Shown piece after piece: positions 1 through 10,152 of a stretch of 64,000 nucleotides of DNA. Source of the DNA: Dromiciops gliroides (Eukaryota; Chordata; Mammalia; Microbiotheria; Microbiotheriidae). The number at the start of each line of letters is the position of its first letter. The first letter of the stretch is position 1. Location: assembly GCF_019393635.1 (NCBI RefSeq), contig NC_057866.1, forward strand, positions 122,263,897-122,327,896, in the 5' to 3' direction. Made by a program: the position numbers and the translations under genes. A model generated the notes under the pieces. That model worked only from the letters and a program-made list of their open reading frames with translations. It had not been told where the DNA came from and made no database searches.

Positions 1-484
1 TCTCAAATAGGATTCAACTCCATGATTATTCAAGGAAGCTTTGCCCTCCCAAGCACAGTGGCAGGAGGATTCATGCTTACAACCACAAGGAGTAAGAAAG
101 GGTTCCCTTAGAGGCAGAGAATCTCCGGAATCCTGGGTCTGCTGTCAGCTGGGAGGTCTGTGCCTATCGGTGGCTGTATGGACCAAGGACTGCAGGGTGC
201 TCCAGTGTGTAGTTTGACCGCAGCAAAGAAGAAAGGTGTTGGGAAAGGCAGTCGGGGGTGGGGAATACAGCCAGTGCACCAGAGAGTGCATCTCACTCTT
301 CGGGGAACACTCCTCAATCCCAATGTCTCCTCGGTACCTGCTGCTCCCTTCTTGGCTGCCTTGAGAGTTCGGATGTGTTACAGACAACCTGCAGCTCAGC
401 ACACAACCTTCAGGAGTCAGAAAGGCATCAGCGGCAAAAGCAGGACATAGATCAACCCATCCTATCCATCAGGAATTCTCAGTC
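1..484 (+). promoter_or_regulatory. SLC10A4: SLC10A4 5' flank and presumed 5' UTR
   Basis: This stretch lies directly upstream of the SLC10A4 start codon and should hold the proximal promoter and 5' UTR. I see no convincing TATA box and no CpG island, and no repeat that I recognise. A 98-codon reading frame (258-554) begins upstream and overlaps the SLC10A4 start in another frame. It could act as an upstream ORF if the transcript starts before 258, but nothing shows that it is translated. The transcription start cannot be placed from sequence alone. Confidence 0.4.
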
Positions 485-1143
485 ATGGATCGCAAAGACA
501 ATGAGACTCTGCTGTTATTGCCTTTCCCAGAGCTGGATAACTACACCCAGATAATCAACGTGAGCAGCTTCAGCCCAAGCCCTGGCCTTAACTTCAGTCC
601 TAGCATCATCACGGACCCCAGCCTCAGCCCCAATTTTAGCTCTAGCATTATCCCTGACCCCAGCTCCAGTCCGAACCACATCCCTAGCCCCAGTCACATC
701 TCTAGCTCCAGTCTCATCCCTAGCCCCAGTCTCAGCTCCAGTCTCAATCCGACCCCTACCACCTGGGAGTCAAAGATCAGCAGTAGCCCACAAGGTTTTG
801 CCCACCTCCCACAGGATTGGGGTTCCCAAGATAATCCATTCTGGGACACCCCTTTGAACCACGGACTGAATGTATTTGTGGGAGTGGCATTGTGTATTAC
901 CATGCTGGGTTTGGGCTGCACTGTGGAGGTGAATCACATAGGGGCTCACATCCGCAGGCCCATTGGGGTGCTGCTAGCACTCATCTGTCAGTTTGTCTTC
1001 ATGCCCCTGTTGGCCTTCCTTCTGGCCCTCATCTTCTCTCTGGATGAAGTGGAGGCTGTAGCAGTATTATTATGCGGCTGCTGTCCAGGTGGAAACCTTT
1101 CTAATCTTATGTCTCTGCTGGTGAATGGCGACATGAACCTCAG
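485..1143 (+). CDS. SLC10A4: SLC10A4 coding exon 1
   Basis: 659 nt. It starts at ATG 485 and ends after the first two bases of a Ser codon, with donor ag|gtatgag at 1144. It encodes the glycosylated Ser/Pro-rich tail, the first membrane segments and the CCPGGNLSN motif. Confidence 0.97.
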
Positions 1144-4100
1144 GTATGAGCTTCAGTTATCCCTACTCTAGGTCGATTCTCCAACCCAATTAGCCACACA
1201 GCAAGGTGAGAAAAATAAAGGGGTTTGTGAAAAAGAACACAGGATGGGTTAAAAGTAGAGAAAGGATTTAATGTGAGCTTTTCAATTAAAGAGAAGCATC
1301 AGTGGATAGATTAGAAAAAAGGGTTGTAGTTGTTAAGGTGGGAGTGAAGACAAGGAAATACATTAGTTGTGATCTTCCAATTCTTCAATGAGTTTAAGAG
1401 CTTGGATTACTTTGTAATTTAGGGGTATCAGGAATGAGATTTAGTCCCTTTGTGTAGCTGAACCACACAGAATATCTGTTGAATTCAATTCAAATATTTA
1501 TTCAGGGAAAAAGAAAAAACAAGAAATGTATCAAAAAAAAAATCCAACTACTAGAGATCCTTGCCCTTCTAATTAACTAGATCCAACCCAGATCAACAAA
1601 TTACGTAAACATCTTTGGCAAAGAAAGGCAAAGGACAGTGGTAGAACATAATCCTTAACATCTCTTTTACCTGGTTTCATTAGGAGTGTGGGTCCTATAC
1701 CTCTTTTATCACTCGAATATGTTAATTTCTCCCTGCAGCTCTCCTCACATGCTTAGGGGGACCCCTCCCCAGACTTTTCCGTCTTACCGTTTCCCTTCTA
1801 TACAGAAACTGGTTGGTGGGTCTGTGCTAACTAGATGTTTATTGTGTTCACTTCCATTTCTACAGTATTATCATGACTATTTCTTCTACTCTTCTGGCTT
1901 TGCTGTTGATGCCCCTGTGCCTATGGATTTATAGTCGGGCCTGGATCAATACAACTCTGGTGCAGTTATTACCACTGGGAGCAGTGACCCTGACCCTCTG
2001 CAGCACCCTGATTCCTATTGGTGTAGGTGTCTTCATCCGATACAAATATACACGAATTGCTGACTATGTCCTTAAGGTATGGTCCTGACTCTGCTCCCAA
2101 ACTTAGTCTAGTTTATAAAAGCCTTAGATATGTCACTTCTCTGACCCTTAACTGGATTGAATTGGGGGAAGAATCTACTTCACAGGCTACAAGGAAGGAG
2201 CTACTATTTCTTTACATAGTTCGTATAGCAGAAGATCACCTCCACCTCAGAGTAAGGATTGAAGCTTGCTAGAATTATCACTATATCAAGTTTTGCTGAC
2301 ATGAATATTACATGGCACAAGCAGAAGGAATGAAACAGAAATAGTTGGAAAAAAAATAAGAAAATGTAGTGGACAGCAAAAATACTTTCCTCTAACAATA
2401 AAAGCTGATCTAATAAAACTATACAAATAGGATTTGTAGGAAACTTTAGGAAAAATTTACTGTGTTTTGTAAAGCTCACAAAAATTGTCCTCAAGAATAT
2501 CATCTAAACATAGCTTATTGAAAAAAAAATCAAATTAGTTCCAATGTTTTTCAGCTTATAAAACATTTAACATTTTTAAAAAAACAAACCTGGACATTAA
2601 AAACACTTAAAAGAATAGAAATGATGACTTAGCAAATATCACGACACAAAAACAAAATATGTTGTGTGTGAACACAAAATAAAATTTTATTCTTGAAATA
2701 TATCTTATGCCATAATCTTGGCTGTTCCTTCTTGAACAAATAAAATCTTGCATTATTTTTGGCTCTTACTGTAGTTAAAGTTTTTAATACCTTAGAGAAA
2801 GGAAAAAATGTAAAAATTCCAAAAAATGTATTCCTTGAACAACAAAAAAAAACAAAGACACAATCTATTAAGTATAAATAATAATCACCAATGGTAGCAT
2901 CTTACTTTTCTCTGTGGGAGAGCTATTGAACCAGCCTTTTCAATAAATAAACAAGGTTTTCTGTACCAATATTTAGTCCAATCAACAAAAACAGTCAATG
3001 TGTTAAACAAAATCAAAGGCAAAATACCTTGATTTAAAGCAACTGAATGGAAAATTCTATGATAAAGTTTCCGTTATAGAACATCTGAGAATAGTTCATT
3101 TGTTTTTCTTTATCATCAGCAATGTCTTTTTTTCCTAGGTTCTATTATTATATAGAAGACCTAAATTTATTAACAGCAAAATAATTATGTCTTCTCTTGG
3201 CACCTATACTCAACTTAAAAATGTTATGAAGAAATATATGGCGTTAAATATGTTTTCTATCTAATTTTTAAAGTATCAAATGGTTGTTTCCTCCAAAATT
3301 TAATTGACAAAAGTCAAATTGGCAGTTTGCATGCTAAAAACAGAATAATTTTAATCACTTAAAAATAAATGAATATATTTGAGATTATTGTGAAGACGGA
3401 GATGTATACTGCATAGTGGAAAGGATGGTTTGGACTTGGGGGGTCAGGAGACATGGGTCTGAATCTCACTTGATACATTTAGTAGCTAGCTATATGACAC
3501 ATCTCTTAATTTCCCAGAGATCTAGATTCCTCTCCTCTAAAACAGGGGTAATATTTTCAACTAGCTACAATGTTGGAGGACTACTTTGAGGAAATACTTC
3601 TCAAACCTTAAAGTCACTTTGCTTTGGCAAACATGGTCTCCCTGTCCAACCTAATGGGAACTGCCCTTTAAAGTACTTTGCAAACTTCAAAAAATGATAA
3701 TTAAACATGAGTGAGTTTTGGGGGATCAGATCTGTGATTTCATCCCTGTAAGGGAATCCAGGTGAGGTAGCTCCCTCTACCAGACAGAAATCAGTCTGAG
3801 GCAGTACTTGAACCTCCAGGTCTTCCTCACACTGAGGCCAACTCTTGATCCACTATGGCAGAGCTGATTCTCAAATTTCCTTAAATGTGAGTTATTTTAG
3901 GAAAATGTAATGTTAAGATATTTAATAATACCATCAGATACCTATAAAACTTTAAAATGAGCATCAAGTCTCAGTAATACCTCAAAGGATTAAAGTATTT
4001 GAAAGGTAAAGACAAACTCTACAATTCAATGTTTCAAGGTGAACAAAAGTGATTTCCTTTGTACTAATTTTCCATCTGTACTGACAATTCAAATGGAACA

Positions 4101-6035
4101 ATGTTTTTTCATATTTTAAACTATAAGAATCATCTGATCGTTTAGTATCTACCTATTTCTTATTTGAAAGCATGTTAAACATATTTTTAGAATCCTCCAA
4201 TGTTGAGATCTGATTCAAAAGTCACTGGCTAAAATATATATATATATATATTACAATTAGTTTAAAAATATTATTAAGGATATGCTAATCCCATGTACGA
4301 AACTCTTCATAAATATCTAGGAACCTGATGCATCATCAAAGGTATTGTCTAAAATCTTACAATTCATAAAAACAGATTGTACCAAAAGGATCCCCCCCCA
4401 ACTCTCACCATGCAGTCTATTTTACTTGAATGAGTTAAAAGTATCTGGCAAGATACCAAGATGACAGTGTTCTGTAACACAGAAAAACATATTTAGTGCC
4501 AGCTGCAATGTATAAACAAGCTACCTATTATGATGATGATACATCATGGGAAGCTGTTTTAGAGTCTAACAGATACGTAAGAATTCATAGAATAAAGAAA
4601 CATTCAATTTAACTTTGTAAAAGAACTACATCTATGTTCAACATTAGCATATTTACATTCTTGTTATCACAAAATCTAAGATATGTCATGTTTCAATATT
4701 ATGAAAAATCCTTTGGAATGTGAAATACAATGCCAAGTGTTAAAAATGTTGCCTGTTAAAAGGAATTTTAATATTTCATTCACTTAATCCCAGATATAGT
4801 ACAAGACTAATTTTCATGCAGAAAAACATAATGTTCAGGAAGCCTTGTTATATTTTGCAGTGGTAAGACCACATCTGGAATTCTATGTTCAATTCTGGGT
4901 GCTACATTTTAAGACAGACAATGGAAATTTGTGAAATGAACTAGGAAACTACAGAAGAGGTGGTGTAGAATGTAGAAACTATGCCATATAAATAACAGTT
5001 GAAAAAAACCGAGGGATGTTTAGTCTGGAGAAGAAAGGAGGGGACACAGGATGACAGTCTCTACATATCTGAAGGCAGTTATATGGAAAAGGCTGTTTTG
5101 CTCCAAAGGGCAGAACAAAGACTAACTGGTGGAAACTACAGAAAGGAAAATTCAGTTCAACATAAAGAAAGAATTTACTAAAATATACCTCCATTAAATA
5201 GCCACAAACTGACTGGACACCTCTGACAATAGCTGACAATTCTAGAGTGCTTTGAAGTTTGCCAAGCAGTTTACAGGACTGTGGGGCAAGTATTCCCACT
5301 CCTATCTTTAGAGATGAGGAGTCAGCCTCGGAGAAGTTAGGTGATTACCCAGGATCACAAAGCTAACAAATAATCAGCAGCAGATCTGAATCCTGTCCTT
5401 CATTACCCTAAGTCCAACATTATTCATTTGCTATATATGCTACTTCCTATAATTCATTTATGGAATTTTCCTTCATTTTATCTGATTTTAAAAATGATTT
5501 ATCCATTTTCTATTACTAGGTTTCCCTGTGGTCTCTGCTAGTAACTCTGGTGGTCCTTTTCATTATGACTGGCACTATGTTAGGACCTGAACTGTTGGCA
5601 AGTATTCCTGCAACTGTTTATGTTGTAGCAATTTTTATGCCTTTGGCTGGATATGTGTCAGGCTATGGCTTAGCTACCTTATTCCATCTTCCATCCAACT
5701 GCAAGAGGACTGTCTCTTTGGAAACAGGTAGTCAGAATGTACAACTCTGCACTGCTATTCTAAAACTAACCTTTCCTCCACAGCTCATAGGAAGTATGTA
5801 CATGTTTCCTTTGCTTTATGCCCTTTTCCAGTCTGCAGAAGCAGGGATTTTTGTATTAGTATATAAAATGTATGGAAGGGAAATTGTGCATAAGCAAGAT
5901 CCTCTGGATGAAGATGATACAGATATTTCTTATAAGAAACTGAAGGAAGAAGAAATGGCAGATACTTCATATGGCTCAGTTCAAGTAGATGAACATAATT
6001 CAATAATGATGGAGCCCACCCAGACCTCATTGTAG
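485..6035 (+). CDS. SLC10A4: SLC10A4, sodium/bile-acid cotransporter-family protein 4 (complete, 3 exons)
   Basis: Member of the SLC10 (SBF) family. Known orthologues sit in synaptic vesicles of cholinergic and monoaminergic neurons; the substrate is unsettled. The coding exons 485-1143, 1866-2076 and 5520-6035 join in frame (phases 2 and 0, all GT-AG) to give 461 aa, against 437 in human. The start is the ATG opening MDRKDNETLLLLPF, which aligns with the human N-terminus. Residues 1-120 form an extracellular Ser/Pro-rich tail with N-glycosylation sequons (NET, NYT, NVS). The membrane domain begins near FWDTPLNHGLNVFVG and carries the family motif CCPGGNLSN (exon 1). The hydrophobic segments continue through exons 2 and 3. 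The cytosolic tail ends YKKLKEEEMADTSYG...TQTSL, as in orthologues. The N-terminal tail is expanded (see findings); the transporter core looks intact. ZAR1 follows on the same strand 1.26 kb downstream. Confidence 0.97.
1144..1865 (+). other. SLC10A4: SLC10A4 intron 1
   Basis: 722-bp GT-AG intron. The acceptor is 'ccatttctacag' just before 1866. I recognise no repeat in it. Confidence 0.9.
1866..2076 (+). CDS. SLC10A4: SLC10A4 coding exon 2
   Basis: 211 nt. It completes the split Ser codon and reads (S)IIMTISSTLLALLLMPLC, ending ...RIADYVLK at aag|gtatgg. It is the central membrane segment of the transporter. Confidence 0.97.
3405..3600 (+). repeat. MIR-type SINE, degraded
   Basis: Reads along the MIR plan: 'ggggtcaggagacatgggtc', then 'ctagctatatgac', then a 'cctctaaaacaggggtaata' end. 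No target-site duplication is visible, as expected for an ancient copy. Confidence 0.65.
4846..5200 (+). mobile_element. L3/CR1 LINE 3' fragment
   Basis: Matches the 3' part of the CR1/L3 reverse transcriptase and tail: 'gttcaattctgggtgctaca', 'tagtctggagaagaaaggag', 'gggcagaacaaagactaact' and 'gttcaacataaagaaagaat' are degraded forms of standard L3 segments, in the sense orientation. Old and broken. Confidence 0.7.
5215..5425 (-). repeat. MIR-type SINE, degraded, reverse
   Basis: The reverse MIR signature 'agatgaggagtcagcctcgg...ggatcacaaagctaacaa' is readable after an 'agtgctttgaagtttgcc' stretch. It ends about 95 bp before SLC10A4 exon 3. Confidence 0.6.
5520..6035 (+). CDS. SLC10A4: SLC10A4 coding exon 3
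   Basis: 516 nt including TAG at 6033-6035. The acceptor is 'tattactag|g'. It encodes the last membrane helices (VSLWSLLVTLVVLFIMTGTM onward, including LETGSQNVQLCTAIL) and the cytosolic tail ending TQTSL. Confidence 0.97.
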   Translation, partial: VSLWSLLVTLVVLFIMTGTMLGPELLASIPATVYVVAIFMPLAGYVSGYGLATLFHLPSNCKRTVSLETGSQNVQLCTAILKLTFPPQLIGSMYMFPLLYALFQSAEAGIFVLVYKMYGREIVHKQDPLDEDDTDISYKKLKEEEMADTSYGSVQVDEHNSIMMEPTQTSL

Positions 6036-6706
6036 ATTACATTTAATGTAGATCAACATGGGGGTTCCTACCCTTACCTCCTATTATGGTCTGTGGTATG
6101 CGTAGGCAGTATTAAATGGCTTCATTATAGCAGGATTCTTCTACACATAATCATAGTACTCTTTCCACTATAAAATGATCACAGCTTCACTAGTATCAGC
6201 TACAAACGTTTCTTCAAATTTAAAAACTTAAGTACACTCAATGTCATAACCTGTACATCAGATTACCAACTTAAAGTTAAAGTGAAGTGAATGTTCAGGT
6301 TTTTGCTGTTGCTGATTTAAATTATTCTTTTAAAATGGGGAAGCTATTAGAAACCAGGACCTATCAAACATAAAATATTGGTGCACTGTGAGTAAAAACA
6401 GGCTTTATTTCTAAGATCATAACCGAATCTCATGTATTCATTGTAAAAGAAATGTAGGATTTGTCTTGTACTTAGAGTTAAGCTCAATTAAATAGTGTAA
6501 CAATGTCTATTCTGTTAAAACATATAACACTGAGAAATCAAGATATTAAAATGCCTATTATTACTTGAACTGATATTATTTATTCCTTCCCTGGGAGTGA
6601 AGTGGTTGCTAAACTAATAATGATAACAAATACATCATGCTACACATTTATCTATGGGCCATTCGGGTTTGGTTTTAAAATTTTACATTATAACACTCTC
6701 TAGAAG

Positions 6707-6712
6707 AATAAA
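6707..6712 (+). terminator. SLC10A4: Candidate SLC10A4 poly(A) signal (AATAAA)
   Basis: AATAAA lies 670 bp after the stop codon in otherwise repeat-free, 3'-UTR-like sequence. An ATTAAA at 6545-6550 is an alternative. Which one is used cannot be read from sequence. Confidence 0.4.
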
Positions 6713-6749
6713 AAATCCCATCCCTGAGGAATTCCCTCAAAGTCAAGGG

Positions 6750-7295
6750 ATAGGGTGTTGAGGAAGAAAACAGGGTCGGGCCTCACTAAGTACCACCGAC
6801 TTGCAACTAATCACAACCAGCCTTCCAAGAACAATATGGAAGTTCTTGGGACCTTCTCCCACGTGTTCCTTAGCCGGGGAACCCCAAACTAATTTAACTG
6901 AGAAGAGGTGCAGCCACCTAGACCTGACAGATAGGGAAGTGACCCCTTTCGCTGCCATTAAACCTTGGGTTCAAACCCAAGTCTCTATCGGCCACGGTTC
7001 CAGACGATCCAATCAATTACCCTAGAGCCCCGCCTGGGTCCCAAGGGGAGAGGGGAGAGGGAAGATGGGAGGAGGGGGGAGGGGGATGTGGCTTCCCCTC
7101 ATGGAAGGCTTACCTGGGTTGCCCACCTTCAGGGATATCACTGACGCGGGCCTCGTTGAGGCCCGCGGCCGGACCAGGCCCGCTGACGAGGGGAGTGGGC
7201 GGGCGGCCCCGTTGTGCCTCGGCCCAGGCCCGGGCCGCCCCCGCAGAGCCGACTATTTAGGGAGTGGGCGGGAGGCCCGAGGCAGGGCTGAGCAC
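6750..7295 (+). promoter_or_regulatory. ZAR1: ZAR1 promoter region
   Basis: The stretch between SLC10A4 and the ZAR1 start holds a palindromic E-box CACGTG at 6860-6865. It also holds CCAAT followed by CAATTA (reverse complement TAATTG, the core bound by the oocyte homeobox factor NOBOX) near 7010-7019. A TATA-like 'gactatttag' at 7251-7260 lies about 40 bp before the ATG. If that box is used, the 5' UTR is very short. The sites are visible; their use is inferred from the oocyte-specific expression known for ZAR1. Confidence 0.4.
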
Positions 7296-8260
7296 ATGGC
7301 GGCCCTGGGGGACGACGGACTGGACGGCTACATGTACCCGCCCTACAGCCCTTACTCTTACCCCTACGTGCCGGGCCCCAAGGGCAAAGGCTCGGGGGGC
7401 GGCGGCGGCGGCGGCAGCTGGCGGCCCCGGGCCACGGCCGCGGCGGCGGGGGCGGCGTCCGCCTTCTCGGGTTACGGGCAGCTGACGGCGGCCGAGTACT
7501 TCGACAGCTACCAGAGGGCGCAGCTCATGGCCATCCTGTCCCAGGTGAATCCGGGCTTGGTACCGCGGCTGCGTAAGGCCAACACCCGCGACGTGGGCGT
7601 GCAGGTGAACCCGCGCCAGGACGCCTCGGTGCAGTGCTCGCTCGGGCGCCGCACCCTGGTCCGCCGGGGCCGGGAGCCGGGGGCCCTCGTGCTGCCAACG
7701 GCCGCGTCCCCGCCGCTGCCCCCCGCTCTGGGCAGCCCCGCGACCGGCGCCCTGCGGCCCTCGCGCTTCCCGCGCACAGTCGCTGTCTATTCGCCCGTGG
7801 CCTCGCGCCGCCTCGCCACCTTCGTGGAGGAGACCGAGGCTGAGGCTGAGGCTGAGGCCGAGGCCGAGGGCGGAGGCCCCGAGGGGAAGGCCGCGGGGTA
7901 CGAAGCTCGGCCCCCCGCGAGGGAGTCGCCCGAGGCGGTGGCGCGGCCGGAGCCCGAGCCCGAGCCCGAGTCCCAGCTCGGGGAGGGTGCGGCGCAGGCC
8001 CCGAGGCCCCAGCCCCAGGAGGGCGGCGGCGGCCCGGCACAGGCCGCAGTGCGAGCTACCTGGGAGGAGCAGCCTCCCCGGGCCGACGGCCTGAAAGACG
8101 GAGAGCCCGCAGAGGAGCCCGAGGAAGAGGAGGCCGAGGCCGAGGCCCTGCAGCCGCAGAGCCCGGAGGAGAGCAAGACGCGGCTGCGCTTCCAGGTGAG
8201 GGACGCGGGCTCCACGCGGGCCGGCACGCTGGCCTTCCCCTTACAGGCTCCCGCCCCCCA
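7130..8260. promoter_or_regulatory. ZAR1: CpG island over ZAR1 promoter and exon 1
   Basis: Very GC-rich with dense CpG, in sharp contrast to the AT-rich surroundings. It covers the 160 bp before the ZAR1 start and all of coding exon 1. It is the only such island in the window. Confidence 0.85.
7296..8195 (+). CDS. ZAR1: ZAR1 coding exon 1
   Basis: 900 nt (300 codons), ending ...KTRLRFQ at cag|gtgagg. It encodes the conserved N-terminal block and the variable acidic middle, with GAGGCTGAG-type and CCCGAG-type short repeats in the DNA. Confidence 0.97.
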
Positions 8261-9832
8261 CCCCGAGGGTGTTAGGCATGAAGGGTGACTGACCACACTC
8301 ACTGTCCTCTCCGCCTTTGCTTCCACCCGCGCACTTTTAGTAGGCGCCTATGGTTTGTGGAGCAGCCCACCGCTCGGATTACTGGGGGTGGAATCAGAAC
8401 CAATAACCAGGTTTCTGACCCCAGAAGGGAGAGTGACGAGGAGCAGGCTGCGGGAGAGAAGTAGGCTGGTCTGAAAATGCTGTTGCCTTAGTCGCCCTGA
8501 TTTCTGCCTTTGGTAGAACTCGCCTGTTTGGTTAACAAGCTAGTTGCAATGAGTCTTGTAGCTTTCTTAGGGGAAAGAATGGAGGGGGGGGGGCAGCTAG
8601 GTGGCACCGGCCTTGGATTCAGGAGTACCTGAGTTCAAATCCGGCCTCAGACACTTAGCACTTACTACCTGTGTGACCCTGGGCAAGTCACTTAACTTTC
8701 ATTGCCCTGAAAAAAAAAAGTGGAAAGAATGACAGCCTTTTGGTTACAGACTTGTATACTCTAGGAAAAAAATATCACCTTGCCTTTCAAGCTATCCCAT
8801 TCTCATCCACCTTGAGCCCGTAAAACTATACTTTGTTTTCCCAGGTTAAATGATCAATGATTTCTTAATTTGTATGTTACAGGAAGTGGGTCTGTAGAAA
8901 CATTTCATGTTTTCCTTTTCTTTGCCTTGTATAATTAACCTTCTAGTCCCAGAGTATAAAAAATTAGCCTTAGTTTTCATCACTCTCTGAAATATGAGAA
9001 AGAAGATACAGATATTATGTCTTATTTGCTCTAATATTGTTCTTTAGTTCTTAGAACAGAAATATGGCTATTATCACTGCAAAGACTGCAACATTCGATG
9101 GGAAAGTGCATACGTGTGGTGTGTGCAGGGTACCAATAAGGTAAGAAACATGATGCAACAGGTATCATATTTCTACCTTAGAGTGTAGAGGTTCTTGTGG
9201 GGAGGAGAGGGCACACTTACCTTAAAATCTCTCATGTATCAGGTCTACTTCAAGCAGTTTTGCAGAACTTGTCAGAAGTCTTACAACCCATACCGAGTGG
9301 AGGATATTGCCTGTCAGGTAAAAAGTCTTTCCTTGCTTTTGGCATCTTAAGTAGGGAAAGTAGCAGGTGTGATGAGTTATTTTCATAGTGCATTTCATTT
9401 TAAAGAGGCCAACTTGATACCTAATAGTCTTGGTTGTAGTTATGAAGGACATTGGATTAGAAGGCTTGGAGAATCTGGCTCATAACTTTATTTGGATACT
9501 AACTTGGTCAGAAAAAAGGATATTATAGAAAGGATTCTTGATTAGAAAGATGGCTTCTGAGGTCCCTTTCAAATCCTAGATTATGGGGTTATGAAGTTGG
9601 CTTCGATGCCAGATTCCCATCATTGAAGCCACATAATCCTCTGGTTCAGTTTTTGGTACATAGCACTATTTAAAATTTTTTTCCGCAGAGTTGTAAACAG
9701 ACAAGGTGCTCCTGCCCAGTGAAACTTCGCCACGTGGATCCCAAAAGACCTCATCGTCAGGATTTGTGTGGGCGATGCAAAGGCAAACGCCTCTCCTGTG
9801 ACAGCACCTTCAGCTTCAAATACATCATTTAA
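7296..9832 (+). CDS. ZAR1: ZAR1, zygote arrest protein 1 (complete, 4 exons)
   Basis: Maternal-effect RNA-binding protein of oocytes; in mammals it helps to organise and store maternal mRNA and is needed for the oocyte-to-embryo transition. Coding exons 7296-8195, 9048-9140, 9243-9317 and 9689-9832 join in phase 0 throughout and give 403 aa (human 424). The start is the ATG of MAALGDDGLDGYMYPP, matching the human N-terminus. Residues 74-130 hold the conserved block RAQLMAILSQVNPG...DVGVQVNPRQDASVQCSLG. A long low-complexity Ala/Glu/Pro region follows, with (EA)n and PEPEPES runs. The C-terminal zinc-binding 3CxxC domain covers residues 300-403, with CKDC, CRTC, CGRC and further paired Cys/His, ending STFSFKYII. 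All key cysteines are present. The frame is open upstream to an ATG at 7065, but homology favours 7296. Confidence 0.97.
8572..8731 (+). mobile_element. WSINE1-type SINE in ZAR1 intron 1
   Basis: Starts with a G-run and 'gcagctaggtgg' near 8589 and ends in an A-tail at 8711-8719. A 10-bp target-site duplication 'ggaaagaatg' flanks it (8572-8581 and 8722-8731). It lacks part of the 'cgcagtggataaagcac' segment. Confidence 0.85.
9048..9140 (+). CDS. ZAR1: ZAR1 coding exon 2
   Basis: 93 nt, acceptor 'ttgttctttag', donor aag|gtaaga. It reads FLEQKYGYYHCKDCNIRWES and on to GTNK, the first CxxC of the zinc domain. Confidence 0.97.
9243..9317 (+). CDS. ZAR1: ZAR1 coding exon 3
   Basis: 75 nt, acceptor 'ctcatgtatcag', donor cag|gtaaaa. 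It reads VYFKQFCRTCQKSYNPYRVE and on to DIACQ, the second CxxC unit. Confidence 0.97.
9689..9832 (+). CDS. ZAR1: ZAR1 coding exon 4
   Basis: 144 nt including TAA at 9830-9832, acceptor 'tttttttccgcag'. It reads SCKQTRCSCPVKLRHVDPKR, then CGRC and SCDSTFSFKYII. It completes the 3CxxC domain. Confidence 0.97.
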   Translation, partial: SCKQTRCSCPVKLRHVDPKRPHRQDLCGRCKGKRLSCDSTFSFKYII

Positions 9833-9948
9833 GTGAATGTAAATGTAGGGTACTTTCTGGAGACAAATGAGCTTCTTTTGCTTACCACCTTCCCTTCCCT
9901 CAATCAAAAGACAAATCAAAATAGTAGGAATGTTTGACAGAGCCTTTA

Positions 9949-9954
9949 AATAAA
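9949..9954 (+). terminator. ZAR1: ZAR1 poly(A) signal
   Basis: AATAAA lies 117 bp after the stop codon, in a short repeat-free 3' UTR. A WSINE1 begins about 50 bp further on. Confidence 0.7.
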
Positions 9955-10000
9955 GGTATTGCAAAACAGTGTATTCATTGAAGTCTTAACTGTTTTTACT

Positions 10001-10152
10001 TTTTTTTTTTGGGGGGGTGAGGCAATTGGGGTTAAGTGACTTGCCCAAGGTCACACAGCTAGTAAGTGTTTAGTGTCTGAGGCCGCATTTGAACTCGGGT
10101 ACTTCTGACTCCAGGGCCGGTGTTCTATCTACTGCGCCACCTAGCTGCCCCT
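10001..10152 (-). mobile_element. WSINE1-type SINE, reverse
   Basis: Reverse copy from a T-run through 'gaggcaattggggttaagtg' to 'ccacctagctgcccc'. Similar 'tttttactttt' sequence on both sides may be its target duplication. Confidence 0.85.

Larger units (their letters stand above)
2077..5519 (+). other. SLC10A4: SLC10A4 intron 2
   Basis: 3.4-kb intron, AT-rich. It contains a MIR near 3405-3600, an L3/CR1 LINE tail near 4846-5200 and a reverse MIR near 5215-5425. The stretch 2500-3400 shows nothing recognisable. Confidence 0.9.

Noticed and set aside
258-554. 98-codon frame overlapping the SLC10A4 start
   Set aside because: No conservation visible and out of frame with SLC10A4. At most an upstream ORF, not a gene.
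515-921. Minus-strand frames opposite SLC10A4 exon 1
   Set aside because: They arise from the Ser/Pro repeat of the real exon and match no protein I know.
7525-8326. Long minus-strand reading frames (171 and 179 codons) opposite ZAR1 exon 1
   Set aside because: Shadow frames of a GC-rich coding exon with low-complexity Ala/Arg/Ser content. The plus strand carries the conserved ZAR1 protein.
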